Assembly (NCBI RefSeq): GCF_002843605.1
Contig: NZ_CP025263.1
Location: 2,052,501-2,116,500, forward strand
Length of the DNA: 64,000 bases
DNA from: Pseudomonas sp. S09G 359
GTDB taxonomy: Bacteria; Pseudomonadota; Gammaproteobacteria; Pseudomonadales; Pseudomonadaceae
Reading direction: 5' to 3'
Below, in pieces: positions 26,756-34,578 of this stretch. Below the pieces are notes generated by a model. The model did not search any database and was not told the DNA's origin. It worked only from the letters and a program-made list of their open reading frames with translations. The translations under genes and the position numbers were made by a program. The stretch's first letter is position 1; each line of letters opens with the position of its first letter.

Positions 26756-28765
26756 ATGGAAATCGTTACCGAGTTTGCCTACACGGTCCGTGAAATCGAG
26801 CATTGCCTGATCCCTCTCAAGGACGGCACCCAACTGGCCGCGCGCATCTGGCTGCCCGACGTCGCAGGTTTGCAGACCTTCCCGGCGATCCTGGAATACC
26901 TGCCGTACCGCAAGCGCGACGGCACCGCCGTGCGCGATGCATTGACCCACCCGTGGATGGCGGGGCAGGGCTATGTGTGCGTGCGCGTGGACATGCGCGG
27001 CAATGGCGAATCCCAAGGGTTGATGGCCGATGAATACCTGCTGCAGGAACAGGACGACGCCCTCGAAGTGATCGACTGGCTGTGCCAGCAGCCCTGGTGC
27101 GACGGCAGTGTCGGCATGATGGGTATCTCCTGGGGGGGCTTCAACGGCCTGCAAGTCGCGGCGCGCCAGCCCGAAGCGTTGAAGGCGATCATCACCCTGT
27201 GCTCCACCGATGACCGCTTTGCCGACGATATCCATTACAAGGGCGGCAACCTGCTGATGGAAAACTTCGGCTGGGCCGCGACCATGCTTAATTTCAGCGC
27301 CGCGGTGCCCGACCCGCTGCTGGTCGGCGAGGAGTGGAAAACCCTTTGGCAGCAACGGCTGGAGGCCATGCCGCTGCTCGCCGAAACCTGGCTGCAGCAC
27401 CAGACCCGTGATGACTACTGGCGCCACGGTTCGGTGTGTGAGGATTACTCGAAAATCAAGGCGGCGGTCTACGCGGTGGGCGGTTGGGGCGATGCCTACC
27501 GCAACACCGTCTCGCGCCTGATGGAAAATTTGCCGGGGCCAAAGAAAGCCATGATCGGCCCGTGGATTCACAAGTACCCGCATTTCGCCGTGCCGAACCC
27601 GGCCATCGGCTTCCTGCAGGAAGCCAAGCGTTGGTGGGATTACTGGTTGAAGGGCATCGATAACCGGGTGATGGATGACGCGGCTTGCACTTTTTTCCTA
27701 CAGGATATTCTGCCGCCCAAGGGCAGTTACGCCGAGCGTCCAGGCGTCTGGGTGCAGACCGCAGGGTGGCCGGACCCACAGGTGCAATGGACGGATTTCA
27801 GCCTGGATGAGCGCGGTCTCAATCCCGGTTCGCAGCCGCTGGGGGCGGCGCGCAGTGTCTGCTCGCCATTGACCACCGGCCTGCACCAGGGCGAGTACTG
27901 CGCTATCTGGTTCGGCCCCGACGGGCCGACCGACCAGCGCCGCGATGACGCCCATTCGCTGTGCTTCGACTCGCAACCGCTGAGCCAACCCTTGGCACTG
28001 CTTGGCGATGCGCGCCTCAAACTGCGCTTGGCCAGCGATACCGATTGCGGGCAACTGGTGGCGCGCCTGAACGCGGTAGCGCCGGATGGTCAGGTCACGC
28101 AAATCAGTTATGGCGTGCTTAATCTCACGCTGCGCGAGGACTTTTCCCGCGTGACGCCGGTGATCCCCGGCGAACCGATGGATGTGCAACTGAACCTCGA
28201 CCATATCGGCACGCGGGTGCCGGCCGGCTACCGGTTGCGCCTGGCCCTGAGCACCGCAAGCTTCCCGTTGCTGTGGCCGAGCCGTGAGCTGACCACCCTG
28301 ACCTTGCTGCCGAGCCTGCACAGCCTGCAACTGCCGGTGTTTACCGGCGAAGCGGTGGAGTGCCCGTTCGAGCCGCCGCAAGCGGCGACCCCGGCCAACC
28401 TGGAGATCCTGCGCGCCGCCGCGCCGAAACGTACCTTGATCGAAGACGTCGGCAGTGGCGAAGTGTGCGTGAAGATCGAAGACGATCTGGGCGCGATGCG
28501 GTTTACCGATCACGGCCTGTCAGTGGACCAGCGTTGCATCGAGCAATACCGCACGTTGCCGTGGGACCCGTTGTCGATCCATGCTGATATCCAATGGCAC
28601 TACCGCGTAGGCCGCGACGCCTGGGCCGTAGAGGTGGAAAGCCGCCTGAGCGTACACGCCGATGCCGAGTGGTTTTACCTGGAAGCGGAACAGACCGCGT
28701 GGGAAAACGGCCAGTTGGAACACCGTCGGCAGTGGAGCAAACGCGTGGCCCGGGTCGCGCTGTGA
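26756..28765 (+). CDS. CocE/NonD-type S15 hydrolase
   Basis: 669-aa serine hydrolase of the X-Pro dipeptidyl-peptidase/CocE class. The alpha/beta domain begins near residue 15 (IPLKDGTQLAARIWLP), and the nucleophile elbow is MMGISWGGFNG near residue 120. The catalytic Asp is probably in the YAVGGWGDAYRN loop and the His in GPWIHKYPH. The C-terminal half is the beta-sandwich domain typical of the class. There is no signal peptide, so it is cytoplasmic. Start ATG 26756 with GGAG 6 bases upstream. It follows the BCCT gene and is followed by a terminator. Confidence 0.88.
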   Translation: MEIVTEFAYTVREIEHCLIPLKDGTQLAARIWLPDVAGLQTFPAILEYLPYRKRDGTAVRDALTHPWMAGQGYVCVRVDMRGNGESQGLMADEYLLQEQDDALEVIDWLCQQPWCDGSVGMMGISWGGFNGLQVAARQPEALKAIITLCSTDDRFADDIHYKGGNLLMENFGWAATMLNFSAAVPDPLLVGEEWKTLWQQRLEAMPLLAETWLQHQTRDDYWRHGSVCEDYSKIKAAVYAVGGWGDAYRNTVSRLMENLPGPKKAMIGPWIHKYPHFAVPNPAIGFLQEAKRWWDYWLKGIDNRVMDDAACTFFLQDILPPKGSYAERPGVWVQTAGWPDPQVQWTDFSLDERGLNPGSQPLGAARSVCSPLTTGLHQGEYCAIWFGPDGPTDQRRDDAHSLCFDSQPLSQPLALLGDARLKLRLASDTDCGQLVARLNAVAPDGQVTQISYGVLNLTLREDFSRVTPVIPGEPMDVQLNLDHIGTRVPAGYRLRLALSTASFPLLWPSRELTTLTLLPSLHSLQLPVFTGEAVECPFEPPQAATPANLEILRAAAPKRTLIEDVGSGEVCVKIEDDLGAMRFTDHGLSVDQRCIEQYRTLPWDPLSIHADIQWHYRVGRDAWAVEVESRLSVHADAEWFYLEAEQTAWENGQLEHRRQWSKRVARVAL

Positions 28766-28802
28766 GTGAGCAACTGGCAGGATGCTTGCCAACGTGATCT
28801 CT

Positions 28803-28832
28803 GCGGGCCCGGTTAACCCCCGGCCCGTTTTT
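28803..28832 (+). terminator. Terminator after the S15 hydrolase gene
   Basis: CGGGCC and GGCCCG pair around a GC-rich centre and are followed directly by TTTTTG. Confidence 0.75.
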
Positions 28833-28848
28833 GCCATTGGAATTGCTC

Positions 28849-29784
28849 ATGTCGCGCCGAAACGTCGATCTTCCGCCCCTCAACTGCTTGCAGACCTTCG
28901 AAGCGGCTGCCCGCCATTTGAGCTTTACCCAGGCTGCCCAGGAACTCAACCTGACCCAGAGCGCGGTCAGTCGGCAGGTCAAGCGCCTGGAAGAAGACCT
29001 CGCCCGCCCGCTGTTTTACCGGCTGGCGCAGGGGCTGAGCCTGACGCCGGCGGGCATGCGTTACTTTCGTACCATCCAACGCCTGTTGCGTGAACTCGAC
29101 CGTGAGTCCGCCGAGCTGCGCCGACGTGGCGCCGATCGCCAACTGACCCTGGCCAGCACGCCGACCATCAGTTCGATCTGGCTCGCCGGCCTGCTGCCGC
29201 AATTCCAGCGCGAGCACCCGGACCTGGATATCCGCATCCTGTGCAGCGAAAGCCCCAGCCACCTGGACGTCAACGAATACGACCTGGGCCTGTTCTACCA
29301 CCTCGATGAACTGGCGGCGCCCCACGGCCTGGAGTTGTCGCCGGTGTTCGACAGCGAGCAGGTCATCACGGTGTGCAGCCCTGATTACCTCAAACGCCAC
29401 GGTCCGATTCGCGACCTGCAACACCTGCTCTACGGCCACACATTGCTGATCGTCGAGGACCACTACCACGACTGGCTGACCTGGACCGATTGGTTCGCCG
29501 ACGCCGACGAGCATTACCACACCCCGCGCCATGCGTTGCGCACCAACAGCTATCAACTGTTGATGCAGTCGGCGCTGATGGGCCACGGTGTCGCGCTCGG
29601 TTGGCAGAGCCTGCTGGAAGGCGAGCTGGCCGCCGGCCGCCTGCAAATGGCCTTGCCCCACACCATGCACAGCCGTGGCCGCCTGCACCTGATGCAACCC
29701 CATCACCGCAACCCGCCGTCGGCGGCGCGCAGTTTTCGCCAATGGTTGCTGGCCCATGCCAGCCGCTTGAACAACCCCGCCTGA
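28849..29784 (+). CDS. LysR-family regulator, GcvA-like
   Basis: About 311 aa. The N terminus LPPLNCLQTFEAAARHLSFTQAAQELNLTQSAVSRQVKRLEEDL is the helix-turn-helix of the GcvA/AmpR clade, followed by a two-lobed effector domain. ATG 28849 is chosen; TTG codons at 28831-28843 would lengthen it without gain. It lies 83 bp after the S15 hydrolase gene and 6 bp before the MFS gene, with which it may be cotranscribed. Confidence 0.88.
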   Translation: MSRRNVDLPPLNCLQTFEAAARHLSFTQAAQELNLTQSAVSRQVKRLEEDLARPLFYRLAQGLSLTPAGMRYFRTIQRLLRELDRESAELRRRGADRQLTLASTPTISSIWLAGLLPQFQREHPDLDIRILCSESPSHLDVNEYDLGLFYHLDELAAPHGLELSPVFDSEQVITVCSPDYLKRHGPIRDLQHLLYGHTLLIVEDHYHDWLTWTDWFADADEHYHTPRHALRTNSYQLLMQSALMGHGVALGWQSLLEGELAAGRLQMALPHTMHSRGRLHLMQPHHRNPPSAARSFRQWLLAHASRLNNPA

Positions 29785-29790
29785 GCCACC

Positions 29791-31071
29791 ATGAACCTGA
29801 CTTTCCTGACCTTCCCGGCGCTGTACAGCGCCACCATCCTGATGCTCACCGGCAACGGGCTGTTCTTCAGTTTTATCGGCCTGCGCCTGAGCAGCCAAGG
29901 CATCAACGAGGTGTGGATCGGTGCGCTGACGGCCGCGTACTACGGCGGCATGGTCTGCGGCGCCAAGTTCGGGCATCGCATGATTGCTGGCGTTGGGCAT
30001 GTGCGTTCCTATGTGGCCTGCGCCGGGGTCGCCACCATTATTGTGTTGCTGCATGTGCTGTTCGAGCAGTTGGAATTCTGGCTGGCGCTGCGCTTTGTGA
30101 TGGGCTTGGTGATGATGAACCAGTACATGGTCATCGAAAGCTGGCTGAACGAGCAGGCCGAAAACAACCAGCGCGGCGCGGTATTCGCTGGCTACATGGT
30201 GGCAGTGTCCCTGGGCCTGATGCTGGGGCAGGGCGTGTTGATCTGGCGCCCGGAACTGGATTTCAAACCGCTGATCATCGTCGCGATCTGTTTCGCCGCC
30301 TGCCTGCTGCCGGTGACCATGACCAAGCGCCTGCACCCGGCCAAGCTGGTGGCCGCGCCGCTGGAAGTGGGGTTCTTCTGGCAGCGCGTGCCCCAGGCGC
30401 TGACCACGGTGTTTGTGACTGGCCTGATGATCGGCGCGTTTTACGCGCTGGCACCGGTGTTCGCCACGCGCAACGGCCTGACCACGGCCGAGGCGAGTAC
30501 GTTTGTCGCGGTGTCGATTTTTGCCGGCTTGTGCGGCCAGTGGCCGATCGGCTGGCTGTCGGACCGCATCGACCGCTCGCGGCTGATTCGCGCCTGCGCC
30601 CTGGCCCTTGGGCTGCTGGTAATCCCGTTGTGGGGCCTGGTGCAGTTGCCCTACGCATTGTTACTGGTGTTCGGCTTCCTCAGTGGTTTGCTGCTGTTCA
30701 CGTTGTACCCGCTGGCGGTGGCACTCGCCAATGACAACGTCGAACAGCCCCGGCGCGTGCCCTTGAGCGCTATGATGCTTGCGACCCACGGCATTGGTGC
30801 CAGCCTGGGGCCGATGCTCAGCGGCGCGCTGATGAACAGCTATGGGCATGGCGCCTTCTACATGTTGTTTTCGGCCTGCGCGCTGTTGCTGATCTGGCGT
30901 GTGCAGCCCAAGCAAGTCACCGGCGAATACCTTGTGGAAGGCGCGCCGCTGCACCACGTGGCCATGCCCGAACATCCAATGGGCGCCATGGCTGCCGTAC
31001 TCGACCCACGCGTGGATGAAATTCCCGAGGAGCTGGTGATCAACGAGCCGACGCCCGACAGCAAGAGCTGA
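29791..31071 (+). CDS. MFS transporter (YcaD-like)
   Basis: 426-aa, twelve-helix major-facilitator protein starting MNLTFLTFPALYSATILMLTGNG. Further marks are AAYYGGMVCGAKFGHRMIAGVGHVRSY (loop 2-3) and YMVIESWLNEQAENNQRGAVFAGYM, which is typical of the YcaD-like group. The long hydrophilic C-terminal tail of about 55 aa should be cytoplasmic. Substrate unknown. The start lies only 6 bp after the LysR gene, so the two form an operon. Confidence 0.87.
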   Translation: MNLTFLTFPALYSATILMLTGNGLFFSFIGLRLSSQGINEVWIGALTAAYYGGMVCGAKFGHRMIAGVGHVRSYVACAGVATIIVLLHVLFEQLEFWLALRFVMGLVMMNQYMVIESWLNEQAENNQRGAVFAGYMVAVSLGLMLGQGVLIWRPELDFKPLIIVAICFAACLLPVTMTKRLHPAKLVAAPLEVGFFWQRVPQALTTVFVTGLMIGAFYALAPVFATRNGLTTAEASTFVAVSIFAGLCGQWPIGWLSDRIDRSRLIRACALALGLLVIPLWGLVQLPYALLLVFGFLSGLLLFTLYPLAVALANDNVEQPRRVPLSAMMLATHGIGASLGPMLSGALMNSYGHGAFYMLFSACALLLIWRVQPKQVTGEYLVEGAPLHHVAMPEHPMGAMAAVLDPRVDEIPEELVINEPTPDSKS

Positions 31072-31075
31072 TCGC

Positions 31076-31192
31076 CTATTTGGCTTTTTTCTTGCGCCCC
31101 TGGCGCGTGGCCAAATGTTCAAAGAAAAACGAGGCGGTGCCGAACACGGCGATGATGGTCAGTACGAGCATGCCGAGGGTTGAGCTTTCCAC
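31076..31192 (-). CDS. 38-residue single-helix membrane peptide
   Basis: Small ORF: GTG start at 31192, TAG at 31076-31078. AGGAAG lies 6-8 bases upstream of the GTG. The product is ESSTLGMLVLTIIAVFGTASF in its first half after the initiator, i.e. one hydrophobic helix (about residues 6-25), then FEHLATRQ and a basic tail GRKKKAK. This is the look of a bitopic small inner-membrane protein with a cytoplasmic C terminus. It converges with the MFS gene (4-bp gap). Its upstream region contains one copy of the island repeat. I do not recognise a named family. Confidence 0.6.
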   Translation of the reverse strand: MESSTLGMLVLTIIAVFGTASFFFEHLATRQGRKKKAK

Positions 31193-31251
31193 GGTGAACT
31201 TCCTACATGATGGGGTAGGGGTTCACCGTAGAGGTGCGGCGAAAACGGCTC

Positions 31252-31337
31252 AATAGACGCGACGCAAAGCTTACGGTGTGGGGGCTATCGTTACGTACTT
31301 TTTACAAGAGCGTCGACCGCAGCGACGTGATCGCGGC
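31252..31337. repeat. Island direct repeat, copy A
   Basis: A 46-bp block (31252-31297) is identical to 32149-32194. After a short non-matching spacer, a second 21-bp block (31317-31337, CCGCAGCGACGTGATCGCGGC) is identical to 32205-32225. Copy A lies upstream of the 38-aa gene and marks the right edge of the toxin/immunity island in minus-strand order. Confidence 0.92.
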
Positions 31338-31408
31338 GGGGTTTGGGGATGTGGAAAAGATTGATCGGCGTATCGGGTGGAAGACGGCTTCGCTCGGGCC
31401 ATCCTGAC

Positions 31409-31432
31409 AGCGGGCCTCGGGTGAGGCCCGCT
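31409..31432. terminator. Perfect hairpin after immunity gene 2
   Basis: AGCGGGCCTC and GAGGCCCGCT form a 10-bp stem around a 4-base loop, 4 bp past the stop codon of the gene at 31437. No T tract, so termination is only probable. Confidence 0.5.
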
Positions 31433-31436
31433 GGAG

Positions 31437-31826
31437 TTACCTGAGGTTCGCTAAAATAGTTGCAACTACCATCCAAGTCGAGGCAGTGGTCATTATCGTC
31501 AAGTTGGCGACCAAATATCGTTTCAGGTGAGGTGGGAAATTTTTGAGATCGACCGGGTCTAGTTTTCCAAGGAGGATGGAAGCCCTGGGCCACGCTATCA
31601 TCCCGGCGATTTTTGCTATCTCCAAAAGCGACCAAATCAAGCCCCGCCTCCCCAGGCTATCTCCCCAGAGATAAATATACCGGCTGTTTTTCAAGGCCTC
31701 CTTGATGGCGTCGAGGTGACGACGGCTCAAGTACAGGCTGTGTGCGATACCAGCGACTGCAAGCAAACCCCAGCCTCCAGTCACAGCGATCGCCACCCAG
31801 GCAGGCCAGCTGTCGATAATGGTCAC
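31437..31826 (-). CDS. Immunity-type membrane protein 2 (paralogue of 32294-32680)
   Basis: 129-aa protein with three hydrophobic segments (about residues 9-32, 62-80 and 105-127). It shares the pattern LxPxDLxNFPxxLKRxLV with the protein encoded at 32294-32680, along with similar length and helix placement, so the two are homologous. The start is GTG 31826, overlapping the stop of the orphan toxin C-terminus in a GTGA junction. Translational coupling and membrane location fit an immunity protein against a membrane-acting toxin. Function is inferred from position and homology. Confidence 0.65.
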   Translation of the reverse strand: MTIIDSWPAWVAIAVTGGWGLLAVAGIAHSLYLSRRHLDAIKEALKNSRYIYLWGDSLGRRGLIWSLLEIAKIAGMIAWPRASILLGKLDPVDLKNFPPHLKRYLVANLTIMTTASTWMVVATILANLR

Positions 31827-32164
31827 AGACGAGTGGCCTCGTAGATTTTCTCACCCATGCGTTCGCCGGCCTCACCACCGACAGTTGTACCTACCCATGC
31901 GCCAACACCCACTACGGCCGCGACGCAGACAACTCCGCCGATGCCTCCTGTCGCTACGCCAATTCCCAGGCAAACCGTACTACTGACAGAGCTAGCCATC
32001 ACGCCACCTAGAGCGCCACCTAACGTCGACAATCCGAATTTTCCCCCTTCAGTAAATTTAATCTTCTCGCAAGCCGCCGCAGAATCGTCGTTACACACCT
32101 GCTGAATAGCCAGCAACGAGGACACGCCGCCGATACCAATGGCGATATAATAGACGCGACGCAA
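31823..32164 (-). CDS. Orphan effector C-terminus (glycine-zipper toxin module without PAAR head)
   Basis: 113-aa product from TTG 32164; an in-frame TAA lies two codons upstream, so the frame cannot extend. It corresponds to the last 110 residues of the PAAR effector at 32677: both have a VC-x(n)-CEKxKFTE box, then glycine-rich paired hydrophobic helices, and a similar tail (EVAADKLYEAIK versus ERMGEKIYEATRL). No PAAR domain is attached. The weak TTG start, lying inside repeat copy B, suggests a silent donor cassette or a separately made toxin. Confidence 0.65.
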   Translation of the reverse strand: MRRVYYIAIGIGGVSSLLAIQQVCNDDSAAACEKIKFTEGGKFGLSTLGGALGGVMASSVSSTVCLGIGVATGGIGGVVCVAAVVGVGAWVGTTVGGEAGERMGEKIYEATRL

Positions 32165-32225
32165 AGCTTACGGTGTGGGGGCTATCGTTACGTAAGAACA
32201 TCGCCCGCAGCGACGTGATCGCGGC
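32149..32225. repeat. Island direct repeat, copy B
   Basis: Second copy of the 46-bp and 21-bp blocks seen at 31252-31337. It overlaps the first codons of the orphan toxin C-terminus and separates that cassette from immunity gene 1. The two copies enclose the second toxin/immunity pair (about 900 bp). Confidence 0.92.
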
Positions 32226-32293
32226 TTGGCGCATAAGCTCGACGCGGGCAGAGTGCATGTTGGAAAACGCGCTGAGTTTGGGCGCTTTGGAGT

Positions 32294-32680
32294 CTAGTAC
32301 CAGCCCAGCTTAATGGCTATGAAAAAGGCCACCATGACCAATAGAAGCCCGATCACGCACCAATACAAGCAGACCAACTTGCGTTTGAGCGCGGCTGGAA
32401 AGTTCGCTAAGTCATCAGGGTTCAATTGGCCCCTTTTCAGATAAAAACCTGGGAACGTGACGAACCCTGCAATCCCGCCTACCAGCAGCAGTTTGCCCCA
32501 GGGGCCTCCATGTCTGAGAGGCGCCAGGTTATTGACTGCTACTGAGTTTTTAAGGTGGCTGAGCATTAAATCCATTTTTGTATAGGCGAGGTACAGACAG
32601 GCGCCTATCCAGATAATAAGCCCGGCGATATCAGTCATCGCGATTGCAAGCAGTGTGGTGTCGATAATGCTCACACTCAC
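32294..32680 (-). CDS. Immunity-type membrane protein 1
   Basis: 128-aa protein with three hydrophobic segments (about residues 10-34, 62-80 and 103-126) and a central basic loop LNPDDLANFPAALKRKLV. GTG start at 32680 overlaps the effector stop at 32677 (GTGA), the usual coupling of effector and immunity genes. It would sit in the inner membrane and block the pore-forming module of its partner. It is homologous to the protein at 31437. Functional call rests on context. Confidence 0.7.
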   Translation of the reverse strand: MSVSIIDTTLLAIAMTDIAGLIIWIGACLYLAYTKMDLMLSHLKNSVAVNNLAPLRHGGPWGKLLLVGGIAGFVTFPGFYLKRGQLNPDDLANFPAALKRKLVCLYWCVIGLLLVMVAFFIAIKLGWY

Positions 32681-34086
32681 TTGATTGCCTCATACAATTT
32701 ATCGGCAGCGACTTCGGATACCTTTCCGCCAAGGGCTCCTGCAGCCAGAGAGGCTGATCCAGCCACTACGACGCTGCATGCCAGAGTGCCTGCACCTATG
32801 GTGGGTACGCCAAGTGCAACACATAAACCGCCGACCGCAGCGCTTGAAAGGGCCGCGCCCGCCGCTGCACCACCCGCTACCCCACCGATAAAACTAGCTG
32901 TTTCTGTGAATTTAACCTTTTCACAGGGTTTGTCGTCTCCTGCCGAACAAACATTTTGTACCTTCAAGTACGACGCCCCTCCACCCACGGCTGTACCAAT
33001 CCAACCGCCATACTTGATGACCTTAGCCGCTCTTGATATCCCTTGAATGTGGGTGACATACCCAGGTATTTGCCCAGGTGCTCCGGCCTGAGTCCACCGA
33101 TGCACCAGACTACGACTGGAAATTCCAAGTGCAGACTTCAGGTTCGGATGATCAGGCAGGCCGATGCCTTTGCGCACGAAAGATGTTAGGCGGGTATCGA
33201 GTTGGGCGAGTAGGCGTTTGCGCTCACTGAAAAACTCGGGCGACCGTAAATGGCCATCCTTGAGGAACGCTTTCTGATGCAGCGCCTCAATTTCCAGAAG
33301 GATATTTTTGAGGTCGTCTAGATTCCTGGCAAACATGGTCTCGCCAGCACCAATGGCAGTTGAACCCAAGGCCAAGAAGCTTTGGATTTCCTCGCGATGG
33401 CGTTGCATGAAGTCTGCTTCATCGGCAGTGAGAGGCTCCAGAGCGTCATTGGTCTGAGCTGCCGCTTGCATCAACAGTCTTTCTTCGCGAGTGCAATGGA
33501 AGTTGCTCGGATCGCTGAGCACGACTATTGAGCCGGCCTTTACTTCGCCTCGATCAGGATTGAGCTCCTTGAACTTGCTCATCACGACAGGGTTTCGCAC
33601 AGGAAACAGCGCTGATTCCAGCGCATCTCGACTCATGCTTTTAGGGACCACATAGAAACCAGGTTCTTGAGGCTCAATGCGGTTGAAAACTACAGGGGCA
33701 GAATTGCTTGAGGGCGCGAAGCCGGATTGCTGCGGGGCTATCGACTGGCTGCTAACTGCAGAGGGGGCAGGTTCAGCTGTTTGCCTTGCGGTCATTGATG
33801 CAGCTCTTTGGCTTTCGTAGGTGGCCTGATGGATCGAAGGAATCAACTGAGCCCGACAGGGGCAACCGCTGATACTGTCCAGTGTTCCAGCAACGAGTCT
33901 GCCATGGCTGTTGATATACGAAATGCCGCCAATAATGTTGTAGATTTTGCCGTCTTTTCCACAACTTACTCGATCACCTTCGCGAGCATGAAGGACGCCA
34001 AACATAATGACTCTGTTATCACCCTCGAGTACTTCCCCACCGCATGTGGTTTTATCACCCCAGCCAATGAAATGTCCTTCCCTCAT
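32677..34086 (-). CDS. PAAR-domain type VI secretion effector with glycine-zipper C-terminus
   Basis: 469 aa. Residues 1-95 form a PAAR tip (GHFIGWGDKTTCGGEVLEGD, then DRVSCGKDGKIYNIIGG and the SISGCPCRAQL end). A linker and a LysM-like segment follow (FKELNPDRGEVKAGSIVVLSDP, about 175-200), then a charged helical region. The last 110 residues hold a Cys pair and glycine-rich membrane helices (GGVAGGAAAGAALSSAAVGG), the build of pore-forming T6SS toxins. The immunity gene overlaps the stop codon. No Hcp, VgrG, EagR or T6SS core gene is in the window, so this is an orphan effector locus. Confidence 0.82.
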   Translation of the reverse strand: MREGHFIGWGDKTTCGGEVLEGDNRVIMFGVLHAREGDRVSCGKDGKIYNIIGGISYINSHGRLVAGTLDSISGCPCRAQLIPSIHQATYESQRAASMTARQTAEPAPSAVSSQSIAPQQSGFAPSSNSAPVVFNRIEPQEPGFYVVPKSMSRDALESALFPVRNPVVMSKFKELNPDRGEVKAGSIVVLSDPSNFHCTREERLLMQAAAQTNDALEPLTADEADFMQRHREEIQSFLALGSTAIGAGETMFARNLDDLKNILLEIEALHQKAFLKDGHLRSPEFFSERKRLLAQLDTRLTSFVRKGIGLPDHPNLKSALGISSRSLVHRWTQAGAPGQIPGYVTHIQGISRAAKVIKYGGWIGTAVGGGASYLKVQNVCSAGDDKPCEKVKFTETASFIGGVAGGAAAGAALSSAAVGGLCVALGVPTIGAGTLACSVVVAGSASLAAGALGGKVSEVAADKLYEAIK

Positions 34087-34161
34087 TGTTTATTCTCTCT
34101 TATATATTGGTCGAGATAGATAGCACCTAACCTTCAAATGATCGGATGCTAACGCGCGTTC

Positions 34162-34192
34162 AAAACAGCACTGCACTCACCGTGCTGTGCTG
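34162..34192 (-). terminator. Terminator of a gene remnant
   Basis: AGCACAGCAC and GTGCAGTGCT (minus strand, one mismatch in ten) enclose GGTGA and are followed by GTTTTG. The plus strand also ends in a T-rich CTTTTATT, so it could work both ways. Confidence 0.65.
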
Positions 34193-34203
34193 CTTTTATT
34201 CGT

Positions 34204-34326
34204 TCAAGGTCTGATGGTGGGGAGGAAATCTTCTGCCATCGGTACACCTTTACGCTCAACGATTACCGCTGCGTCTTGCGGTGTATTGATGATTTGGTCG
34301 CCATTGCTAAGACAGCTGCCACCTCG
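34204..34326 (-). pseudogene. Probable 3' remnant of a coding gene
   Basis: A 40-codon open frame on the minus strand ends at TGA 34204-34206 just before a good terminator. It reads GGSCLSNGDQIINTPQDAAV then IVERKGVPMAEDFLPTIRP, which looks like real protein with mixed charge. Upstream it runs into an in-frame TAG at 34327-34329 with no start codon. A truncated gene displaced by the effector island is the simplest reading; the parent family is not recognised. Confidence 0.4.
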
Positions 34327-34414
34327 CTACCCTGAACATATGGATATTGAAAGTAAAGTCGGACGTTTCCGATAAAGTTGGTGTAAAAGTCTGATGAGGC
34401 AGTAGTGCCAACAA

Positions 34415-34576
34415 ATGAAAAGCAAGAGTTATGTCGCACTAATAGCTGGTACTGTAGGTGCGGCGCTGGTACTAGAGCTGCCAGTCACGATGCCAGGAAT
34501 GGGAGTAGCAGTTGTACGCAGACTGGAATCCGAGAAGAAGCGATTCGGTATGCGCGATGCACCCAGCGTAAAGTGA
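34415..34576 (+). CDS. Possible 53-residue secreted or membrane peptide
   Basis: ATG 34415 to TGA 34574-34576. The product starts MKSKSYVALIAGTVGAALVL (basic N terminus plus hydrophobic helix), continues ELPVTMPGMGVAVV and ends in a charged tail RRLESEKKRFGMRDAPSVK. The ribosome site is poor (GAGG 16 bases upstream). It uses rare codons such as CTA and ATA, as does the adjacent island. It faces the effector gene and its stop lies 2 bp from the DHA2 gene. Plausible, unproven. Confidence 0.4.
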   Translation: MKSKSYVALIAGTVGAALVLELPVTMPGMGVAVVRRLESEKKRFGMRDAPSVK

Positions 34577-34578
34577 AC

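Noticed and set aside
34187..34375. A 62-codon plus-strand frame in the island boundary
   Set aside because: It overlaps, on the opposite strand, the better supported gene remnant with its terminator, and has no ribosome site.
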